Below, one piece after another: positions 1 through 5,653 of a DNA stretch of 9,448 nucleotides. The stretch is from Galbibacter sp035306585 (GTDB taxonomy: Bacteria; Bacteroidota; Bacteroidia; Flavobacteriales; Flavobacteriaceae). A program made the translations under genes and the position numbers. The notes under the pieces were generated by a model. It saw only the letters and a list, made by a program, of their open reading frames with translations. It searched no databases and was not told where the DNA came from. The number at the start of each line of letters is the position of its first letter. Within the stretch, counting starts at the first letter, position 1. The stretch spans positions 1-9,448 of the forward strand of contig NZ_DATGNU010000067.1 in assembly GCF_035306585.1 (NCBI RefSeq). Reading direction: 5' to 3'.

Positions 1-28
1 AAAGTATGTTGAGTTTCTTTGCTTGCAA
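1..28 (-). CDS. Start of a divergent gene, possibly LPS-assembly protein LptD (partial)
   Basis: Only about nine codons lie in the window. On the minus strand an open frame with no stop runs from base 63 to base 1 and ends in residues ALQAKKLNIL. The only usual start codon in it is TTG at 28-26. A TAA stop sits in frame just upstream, and a -7 promoter element (TAAGTTTG, 85-78) lies about 50 bases upstream of that TTG, so a leftward gene beginning here is plausible. In flavobacteria the amidase to the right commonly has lptD (outer-membrane beta-barrel for LPS insertion) as a close divergent neighbour, and the short N-terminus resembles such proteins as I remember them. Identity is inference from context, and the start could also lie beyond the window edge. 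Confidence 0.4.
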
Positions 29-67
29 AGCTTTTAATACTATTTTTGTACTGAATGTGGCTCGGTT

Positions 68-98
68 TTTGACCTGCCAAACTTACGTATATTTTTTG
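68..98 (+). promoter_or_regulatory. Weak candidate promoter for the amidase gene
   Basis: TTTG at 68-71 could act as a -33 element. An 18-base spacer separates it from TATTTTTTG at 90-98, which matches the -7 box TAnnTTTG except for one extra T. It would give a leader of about 60 bases before the ATG at 165. The AT-rich run makes chance resemblance likely. No other stretch between 99 and 164 fits better. Confidence 0.25.
78..85 (-). promoter_or_regulatory. Probable -7 promoter element for the leftward gene
   Basis: Read on the minus strand the bases are TAAGTTTG, a perfect match to the Bacteroidota -7 consensus TAnnTTTG. Transcription would start near base 72, giving a leader of about 45 bases before the TTG codon at 28. 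No clear TTG -33 element is found at the usual spacing upstream, so the assignment rests on the -7 box and its position. Confidence 0.4.
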
Positions 99-164
99 TT
101 CTCTTTGGTATAGATCAAAAAATTTTAAACAAAATAAATAATAGCAATTAATCGTTATTGTTCC

Positions 165-1283
165 ATGAACAAATATATAGTTTCACTTTTACTTACTGCA
201 AATTTATTACTAGTTCAATTCTGTTTCCCTTCAGAATTAAATACGTATCAAAACAAGCCATTTACGGTGGTCCTGGATGCTGGTCATGGTGGTCATGACC
301 CAGGAAATTTAGGTGGAGGATTTAAGGAAAAAGAAATCGCGTTAGACATCGTACTTAGGGTTGGAGAAATTTTAAAAAAAACACCCAACATCAAAGTGGT
401 GTACACCAGAACAGACGATAGTTTTGTCGATCTATATGTGAGAGGAAAAATAGCCAATGATGCCCAAGCTGACTTGTTTGTATCGGTTCATTGTAACGCG
501 CATAATTCCAGTGCTCATGGAACGGAGACTTTTGTCTTAGGATTGCATGCAAACAAGCGTAATTTCGAAGTTGCTAAAAAGGAGAACTCGGTGATCTATC
601 TAGAGGAAGATTATGAGGTGAACTATGCGGCTTATGACATAAACTCTCCCGAGTCATTTATAGGTCTTACCATGATGCAGGAAGAATTTTTAGATCAAAG
701 TATATTTTTGGCCAAAGCCATTCAGGATAATTTTACCAGTAATCTCAACAGGGTAAACCGAGGAGTGAAACAAGCTGGATTTATTGTTCTTCACCAAACC
801 TTTATGCCAAGTGTGTTAATTGAAACTGGTTTCTTGACTTATAAGCCAGAGGGAGCATACCTAAACTCTAAAAAAGGGAAGGGCGAAATGGCAGCCTCCA
901 TCGCTGAAGCGATCAAAAAATATAAAACACATTTGGAAGAAAATGTAGGAGTTGATTTTTCTTTTGAATCGAGTGATCATGGTGATCTTGTTACTGGTGA
1001 TGACACCGAAACTGTTGTGGAGCCTGGTGTTAGTTTTAGAGTCCAGATTGCTGCGGGGTCTAAAGCCGTAGAAACGAAATCCTATAATTTTAAAGGCTTA
1101 GATCCGATTAGTAGAGAAAAAGAAGGATCAATTTATCGCTATTATTATGGGGAGACTTCAAGTTACGAGCAAATCCAACAAATGCGCCAAAATGCCATAA
1201 ATAAGGGTTATAAAAGTAGCTTTATCGTCGCCTTTAAAAATGGGGAAAAGGTTAAAGTTCAGTCAGTGCTGAAATCCAACTGA
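165..1283 (+). CDS. Secreted N-acetylmuramoyl-L-alanine amidase (Amidase_3) with SPOR-like C-terminus
   Basis: This is a zinc amidase that cuts the bond between MurNAc and L-alanine in peptidoglycan, acting in the periplasm during septum splitting or wall turnover. Residues 1-22 form a signal peptide; Cys20 does not sit in a good lipobox. The catalytic domain spans about residues 32-255. Likely zinc ligands are H41 (in DAGHGG), E55 (in KEKEIAL) and H109 (in SVHCNA), with catalytic E220 in LIETGF, so the active site is complete. A 60-70 residue insertion (about 128-195) is the kind seen in Bacteroidota members. An acidic linker (about 262-288) leads to residues 290-366 (FRVQIAAGS, YRYYYG, GYKSSFIVAF), which look like a SPOR peptidoglycan-binding fold. 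The ATG at 165 is chosen because it gives an intact signal peptide; no Shine-Dalgarno is visible. The symbol amiC is sometimes used but not assigned here. Confidence 0.93.
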   Translation: MNKYIVSLLLTANLLLVQFCFPSELNTYQNKPFTVVLDAGHGGHDPGNLGGGFKEKEIALDIVLRVGEILKKTPNIKVVYTRTDDSFVDLYVRGKIANDAQADLFVSVHCNAHNSSAHGTETFVLGLHANKRNFEVAKKENSVIYLEEDYEVNYAAYDINSPESFIGLTMMQEEFLDQSIFLAKAIQDNFTSNLNRVNRGVKQAGFIVLHQTFMPSVLIETGFLTYKPEGAYLNSKKGKGEMAASIAEAIKKYKTHLEENVGVDFSFESSDHGDLVTGDDTETVVEPGVSFRVQIAAGSKAVETKSYNFKGLDPISREKEGSIYRYYYGETSSYEQIQQMRQNAINKGYKSSFIVAFKNGEKVKVQSVLKSN

Positions 1284-1291
1284 AATTAATC

Positions 1292-1319
1292 TTGTTCTAA
1301 AAAATAATTCCTAATTTTG
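1292..1319 (+). promoter_or_regulatory. Bacteroidota-type promoter for the MCE/Fe-S gene cluster
   Basis: TTG at 1292-1294 (-33) and TAATTTTG at 1312-1319 (-7, perfect TAnnTTTG) are separated by 17 bases. Predicted transcription start is around 1325, leaving a leader of only about 18 bases before the TTG start at 1343. This is the best promoter match in the window and suggests that the MCE gene begins its own transcript rather than depending on the amidase gene. Confidence 0.6.
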
Positions 1320-1342
1320 TTGCTTACACAAAAAAATAAAGT

Positions 1343-2308
1343 TTGAAACTTACCAGAGAACTTAAAACCGGAATTATAGTTGTGGGCGGGATCGTCCTTT
1401 TTATTTTGGGCTTTACTTTTTTAAAGGCCACAAACTTATTTAGTTCAAGTAGAACTTTTTACGCAGTATACGAAAAGGTCAACGGTCTTACCCCTGGCAC
1501 TCCCGTGAGTATAAATGGACTTAAGGTTGGGACTATACAAAATATTCGCTTTTTAGACTCCAAAGGACATTTACTTGTTAGCTTTACTGTTGATAATGAT
1601 TTTCAATTCTCAAAAAACAGTACTGCAGAGATCTATGATACCGGTATAATTGCTGGAAAGGGATTGCGGATTGTTCCAATTTTTGATCAAGGGCCGCTTT
1701 CTAAAGATGGTGATACCCTGCAGAGTTCTATAGATCCTGGTCTCTCGGAATTGGTCAATCAAAAATTAGCTCCCTTACAAGAAAGTTTAGATGCCATATT
1801 GAAAAATGCGGACTCGGTAATGATCGGGGTAGATGCTATTTTAGATTCCGCAAGTCGACAGCACATAAAAAATACCCTTGAAAATCTAGATGGGGTTACT
1901 CATAATTTTAATCAGGCAGGTCAAACTTTAAATAGTTTATTAACAAACAATAAAAACAAGCTAGATCGTACACTGACCAATGTGGATCAATTATCCGGAA
2001 ATCTAGCGAGTCTTAGTGACACACTTGCCAATGCCAATATTGGACTTGCCGTAAGTAATTTAAAGAACAGCATGGTCAAACTCAATCAGGTCATGGATAA
2101 AATAGAGCAAGGAGAGGGGTCTATAGGGAAGTTAATGAATGATGAACAGTTGTATACCAATCTCTCTGATGCTAGTTTGGAGTTAGAATTACTTCTTGAA
2201 GATATGCGCTTGAATCCAAAACGGTATGTGCATTTTTCCCTCTTTGGAAAAAAAGCCAAACCCTACGAGCCTAATGATCAAAAGGAGGGCTTAGAGCAAG
2301 AAGATTAA
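1343..2308 (+). CDS. MCE/MlaD-family lipid-transport substrate-binding protein
   Basis: MCE proteins are anchored in the inner membrane and pass phospholipids between inner and outer membranes, usually with an MlaE permease and MlaF ATPase. Here one N-terminal helix (about residues 9-28) is followed by a single MCE domain (about 37-115, with PGTPVSINGLKVG at 51-63 and GIIAGKGLRI at 101-110). A long helical, Asn/Leu-rich tail (about 135-290) fits the coiled-coil tunnel region. The C-terminus has the block NPKRYVHFSLFGKK (291-304), which I recall as common in Bacteroidota members. The start is TTG at 1343: a TAA stop lies in frame at 1337-1339, no other start codon lies between, and the next ATG would remove the membrane anchor and MCE domain. 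No mlaE/mlaF genes are adjacent. The next gene follows after 14 bases, so co-transcription is likely. Confidence 0.9.
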   Translation: MKLTRELKTGIIVVGGIVLFILGFTFLKATNLFSSSRTFYAVYEKVNGLTPGTPVSINGLKVGTIQNIRFLDSKGHLLVSFTVDNDFQFSKNSTAEIYDTGIIAGKGLRIVPIFDQGPLSKDGDTLQSSIDPGLSELVNQKLAPLQESLDAILKNADSVMIGVDAILDSASRQHIKNTLENLDGVTHNFNQAGQTLNSLLTNNKNKLDRTLTNVDQLSGNLASLSDTLANANIGLAVSNLKNSMVKLNQVMDKIEQGEGSIGKLMNDEQLYTNLSDASLELELLLEDMRLNPKRYVHFSLFGKKAKPYEPNDQKEGLEQED

Positions 2309-2322
2309 ACTAAGGGAGCATC

Positions 2323-3648
2323 ATGAATTACGTATCTCAAATAGTATTTGCACTGATCCTTATCGCTGGAATTGGTTATTTTGCCGCTAACATCAAGCGA
2401 CTTGTCAGGAATATTCGGCTAGGTAGAGACATTGATCGCACGGATCGAAAGGCGGAGCGCTGGAAAATCATGACACTGGTGGCATTTGGTCAACAAAAAA
2501 TGGTGGTAAGACCTATAGCTGGTATACTGCATATTATAGTTTATGTTGGTTTTATCATTATCAATATTGAAGTTATTGAAATTATCATTGATGGCCTTTT
2601 TGGAACACATCGGGTACTGAGCGCTATGGGGATACTCTACGATTTTTTAATCGGGAGCTTTGAGATCCTTGCCCTGCTAGTTATTGTGGCTGTGGTGTTA
2701 TTTTGGATTCGTAGAAATATTTTAAAACTGAAAAGATTCTTTTTCTCAGAGATGAAAGGGTGGCCCAAATCTGATGCTAATATTATATTGTATTTTGAGG
2801 TCATATTAATGGTGTTGTTTCTAACGATGAATGCGGCCGATTATAGCCTGCAACAATTAGGTAGCGAGCATTATCATCAGGCTGGAGCTTTTCCGATTAG
2901 TCAATATTTATCTAATCTTATCACCCCACTTGGAGAAAGTAGCTTAATTATTATTGAGCGATCAGCATGGTGGTTGCATATAGTTGGAATATTAATTTTC
3001 TTGAACTATTTGTATTATTCAAAACACCTTCATATTTTGCTCGCTTTTCCAAACACTTGGTTTTCTGACCTGAACCCTCAAGGGCAAATGAATAATATGG
3101 AGTCAGTAACCAATGAAGTTAAATTGATGATGGATCCAGAGGCGGATCCATATGCAATGCCTGATCAGGATGATGATCAGGAAACAGCAAAATTCGGGGC
3201 CTCTGACGTTAGTGACTTAAATTGGGTGCAACTTATGAATGCATATAGTTGTACCGAATGTGGACGTTGTACCAGTGAATGTCCTGCAAGTAGGACCGGA
3301 AAGAAATTATCGCCTCGGAAGATTATGATGGATACCCGCGATCGTTTGGAGGAAGTTGGAAGGAATATTGACGCCAACAAAGGGGTCTTTAAAGAGGATG
3401 GGAAACAATTGTTGGACGATTATATAACAAGAGAAGAACTTTGGGCATGTACCACCTGTAATGCTTGTGTAGAGGCATGCCCAGTTAATATAAGTCCATT
3501 ATCCATTATTGTGGATATGCGGAGATATTTAGTAATGGAACAATCTGCTGCGCCGATGGAACTTAATAATATGATGACCAATATTGAAAATAATGCTGCG
3601 CCTTGGCCTTATAATCAAATGGATCGTCTGAATTGGAGAAATGAATAA
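2323..3648 (+). CDS. Membrane-bound 4Fe-4S dicluster oxidoreductase subunit (HdrC/NarI-like)
   Basis: This is an electron-carrying membrane protein. About five hydrophobic helices (near residues 4-22, 66-90, 107-128, 152-170 and 214-231) resemble the NarI/HdrE type of cytochrome b subunit, with membrane-proximal histidines H70, H219, H235 and H237 as possible haem ligands (inference). After an acidic linker (about 270-290) comes a ferredoxin-like domain with two full 4Fe-4S motifs: C310-C313-C316-C320 and C376-C379-C382-C386, each ending in Cys-Pro. This is the HdrC/GlpC arrangement. The CCG-domain protein at 4228 is the expected partner. Electron donor and acceptor are not known from sequence. 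The ATG at 2323 lies 14 bases after the MCE stop, with a purine-rich AAGGGAG before it, the nearest thing to a ribosome site in the window. The gene ends in tandem in-frame stops, TAA TGA. It is usually named '(Fe-S)-binding protein'. Confidence 0.9.
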   Translation: MNYVSQIVFALILIAGIGYFAANIKRLVRNIRLGRDIDRTDRKAERWKIMTLVAFGQQKMVVRPIAGILHIIVYVGFIIINIEVIEIIIDGLFGTHRVLSAMGILYDFLIGSFEILALLVIVAVVLFWIRRNILKLKRFFFSEMKGWPKSDANIILYFEVILMVLFLTMNAADYSLQQLGSEHYHQAGAFPISQYLSNLITPLGESSLIIIERSAWWLHIVGILIFLNYLYYSKHLHILLAFPNTWFSDLNPQGQMNNMESVTNEVKLMMDPEADPYAMPDQDDDQETAKFGASDVSDLNWVQLMNAYSCTECGRCTSECPASRTGKKLSPRKIMMDTRDRLEEVGRNIDANKGVFKEDGKQLLDDYITREELWACTTCNACVEACPVNISPLSIIVDMRRYLVMEQSAAPMELNNMMTNIENNAAPWPYNQMDRLNWRNE

Positions 3649-3682
3649 TGAATAAATAGTGAATCAGAAATAAAAATTGAAA

Positions 3683-4129
3683 ATGAACAAAGAAGAAGTG
3701 GAAAAATTGCTAAATGAAAAATTGCAGGACGGAGAACACATTAGTCCAGTATTACCAGAGGGGATTAAAAACTATTTAATTGATATCGACGGGACCGTCT
3801 GTGATGATATCCCTAATGAGGAGCCAGAACGTATGGCTACCGCCAATGTTTATCCAGATGCATTAAAAACCTTGAATAGATGGTATGAACAAGGACATAT
3901 TATTTTCTTTTTTACCTCAAGGACTGAAGAGCACAGAGAAGTAACTGAACAGTGGTTGAATAAGCATGGGTTTAAATACCATGGTATGCTTATGGGTAAA
4001 CCACGTGGTGGAAACTATCACTGGATAGACAACCATTTGGTGAAAGCCACACGTTATAATGGTAAGTTTACTGACCTTGTGGATAAGGAAGTGACTATTC
4101 AAGTATTTGATGACGGAAAACACGACTAA
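3683..4129 (+). CDS. Small HAD-superfamily phosphatase-like protein
   Basis: It is 148 residues long from the ATG at 3683. The HAD catalytic motifs are all recognisable: motif I D34-I-D36-G-T38 (nucleophile D34, acid/base D36), motif II T78/S79 in FFFTSR, the lysine K106 in MGKPRGG, and an acidic residue D116 in HWIDNH that may complete the Mg2+ site. The short length means there is essentially no cap domain, so a small phosphate ester or sugar phosphate is a reasonable guess but not shown. Relatives in Bacteroidota are often labelled 'phosphoheptose isomerase', which these motifs do not support. A TTG at 3677 would add two residues; the ATG is preferred. The gene lies 34 bases after the membrane Fe-S gene and 98 bases before its presumed partner, so it is probably co-transcribed with them. 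Confidence 0.8.
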   Translation: MNKEEVEKLLNEKLQDGEHISPVLPEGIKNYLIDIDGTVCDDIPNEEPERMATANVYPDALKTLNRWYEQGHIIFFFTSRTEEHREVTEQWLNKHGFKYHGMLMGKPRGGNYHWIDNHLVKATRYNGKFTDLVDKEVTIQVFDDGKHD

Positions 4130-4227
4130 GCTGTTATAAATACGAACGGTATACTTATAGTAATGGAAATAAGTACAGTTAGAATATAATGGTGTTAGAG
4201 CAGTGAATACACAAATTTAAAGTACAC

Positions 4228-5019
4228 ATGAGTAATTCTATTAAGGTGCCAACGATGGCAGAATTGACAGCAGAGGGGAAAATTCCTGATGTATTGTTTT
4301 GGGTTGGATGTGCCGGTAGTTTTGACGACCGCGCAAAAAGGATAACCAAAGCATTTGTTAAGCTGCTTGATAAGGCAGGCGTTAATTTTGCAGTATTGGG
4401 TACCGAAGAAGGATGTACTGGGGATCCTGCAAAACGCGCAGGGAACGAAATGTTGTTCCAAATGCAAGCGATGAGCAATATTGAGGTCTTAAATAGTTAT
4501 GAAATAAAAAAAATCGTAACCAGTTGTCCTCATTGCTTTAACACCATTAAAAATGAATATCCTTCCTTAGGAGGGAACTATCAAGTAGTACATCATACCC
4601 AGTTTTTACGATCTTTGTTGGAGGAGGGGAAACTCACCATCGAAGGTGGAAAGTATAAGGGTAGACGCATCACATTCCACGATCCTTGTTACCTTGGAAG
4701 GGGGAACAACGTCTATGAGGCTCCTCGTCAATTGATCGAGAAGCTAGAGGCTGAACTTGTGGAGATGAAAAGTTGTAAAAAACGCGGCTTATGCTGTGGT
4801 GCTGGTGGAGCGCAGATGTTTAAAGAAGCCGAAAAAGGAGATAAAGAGATCAATATTGCTAGAACGGAAGAGGCTATGGACTCCAAAGCAGAAATTATTG
4901 CAGCGGGATGTCCATTCTGCAATACAATGCTTACCGATGGGGTTAAATCTAAAGAGAAGAGTACATCTATAAAAGTAATGGACGTTGCAGAACTTTTGGC
5001 CGATGCCGAAGAGTTGTAA
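4228..5019 (+). CDS. CCG-domain (HdrB/LldE-like) Fe-S oxidoreductase subunit
   Basis: A soluble protein of 263 residues with two cysteine-rich (CCG) domains of the kind that hold the unusual Fe-S cluster in heterodisulfide reductase subunit B and occur in lactate utilisation protein LldE and in GlpC. The second motif is complete: C154, 34 residues, C189-C190, 37 residues, C228-x-x-C231. The first is C28, 34 residues, C63, then C100-x-x-C103, with Thr64 where the second cysteine of the CC pair would be. The membrane 4Fe-4S protein at 2323 supplies the other half of the module, so electrons likely pass between this subunit and the membrane. The physiological substrate is unknown. The ATG at 4228 is the first start in frame and gives an N-terminus like those I recall for flavobacterial '(Fe-S)-binding proteins'. 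No promoter or Shine-Dalgarno is seen in the 98-base gap before it. Confidence 0.9.
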   Translation: MSNSIKVPTMAELTAEGKIPDVLFWVGCAGSFDDRAKRITKAFVKLLDKAGVNFAVLGTEEGCTGDPAKRAGNEMLFQMQAMSNIEVLNSYEIKKIVTSCPHCFNTIKNEYPSLGGNYQVVHHTQFLRSLLEEGKLTIEGGKYKGRRITFHDPCYLGRGNNVYEAPRQLIEKLEAELVEMKSCKKRGLCCGAGGAQMFKEAEKGDKEINIARTEEAMDSKAEIIAAGCPFCNTMLTDGVKSKEKSTSIKVMDVAELLADAEEL

Positions 5020-5066
5020 TAGAAGCGATTAGGCTTGAATTAGGAATAATTTAAATTGAAAAGATC

Positions 5067-5552
5067 ATGTTTGTTGAATTTAATGAACTTTCCGATGCTG
5101 CCAGAGTGTGGATTTATCAAGCCAACAGGAGTTTTACGGAAGAAGAAATCGAGCAAATTAAAAAGAAATCAGAAGAATTTATTACGCAGTGGACTGCGCA
5201 TGGTGCAAACCTTAAAGCCTCTTATGAGCTGCGGTACAAGCGATTTTTAATTATTGCTTTGGATCAGGAATTCAACGTGCCAAGCGGATGTTCCATTGAT
5301 GCTTCTGTACATTTTATACAACAATTAGAAAAACAATACCATGTAGATTTATTGGATAAGATGAATGTATCTTATCGTCAAGGAGATTACATTGCGTATA
5401 AGCCCCTTTCTGACTTTAAAAAAATGGCCAAGCAAAGAGCCGTTTCCCAAAACACTATTGTATTTAATAATTTGGTAACCAATAAAGAAGAATACCAGAA
5501 CTACTGGGAAGTACCTGCAAGGGATAGTTGGCATGCCAGGTTTATGAACTAA
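5067..5552 (+). CDS. Conserved Bacteroidota protein of unknown function (often mislabelled 'ABC transporter ATPase')
   Basis: 161 residues, with no signal peptide or membrane helix, so probably cytoplasmic. I recognise it as a Bacteroidota family that databases often name 'ABC transporter ATPase', but it has no Walker A (GxxGxGK[ST]), no LSGGQ signature and no Walker B, and is too short for an ABC ATPase. What can be seen is a charged helical N-terminal half (about 24-45), a hydrophobic strand LIIALD (61-66), a small block SGCSIDAS (73-80) and a tryptophan-containing C-terminus. The ATG at 5067 is 47 bases after the CCG gene stop, with no terminator between, so it is likely the last gene of that transcript. 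Function is unknown; context hints at a link with the Fe-S module or with wall turnover, but neither is shown. Confidence 0.85.
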   Translation: MFVEFNELSDAARVWIYQANRSFTEEEIEQIKKKSEEFITQWTAHGANLKASYELRYKRFLIIALDQEFNVPSGCSIDASVHFIQQLEKQYHVDLLDKMNVSYRQGDYIAYKPLSDFKKMAKQRAVSQNTIVFNNLVTNKEEYQNYWEVPARDSWHARFMN

Positions 5553-5653
5553 ACTACAGTTGCGCAGGAAAAAATTAATAGCAACCCCTGTGTCAATACC
5601 TTATTTTTTTAACGGAGTACTGGTTTGATGCAGAAAAAAACTCTTGCATAAAA

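Noticed and set aside
3132..3182. Repeated GGATCC sites and a palindrome CCTGATCAGG close together
   Set aside because: They fall inside the codons for the acidic linker of the membrane Fe-S protein, where Asp/Gln/Pro repeats create such patterns by chance.
3641..3667. Short AATGAATA-like repeats at the end of the membrane Fe-S gene
   Set aside because: Low-complexity AT-rich sequence containing tandem stop codons; there is no regular repeat unit.
4130..4227. 98-base gap between the HAD and CCG genes as a possible small gene, promoter or regulatory RNA
   Set aside because: It has no open frame of note, no TTTG-containing promoter box and no stable stem; it looks like ordinary operon spacer.
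4179..4478. Two overlapping minus-strand open frames of 99 and 90 codons
   Set aside because: They lie mostly antisense to the N-terminal part of the well-supported CCG-domain gene and show no recognisable family or start signal.
5056..5250. A 64-codon plus-strand frame overlapping the 161-residue gene
   Set aside because: It is an out-of-frame shadow; the frame starting at 5067 matches a known conserved family along its whole length.
5628..5649. ATGCA and TGCAT inverted repeat just before the GH3 start codon
   Set aside because: The stem is only five pairs with a 12-base loop, too weak for a terminator or clear regulatory hairpin.
5553..5653. Search for a promoter or terminator in the 101-base gap before the GH3 gene
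   Set aside because: The segment TACTGGTTTG near 5619-5626 has the wrong spacing for a -7 box, and no GC-rich hairpin with a T-run was found, so nothing is annotated.
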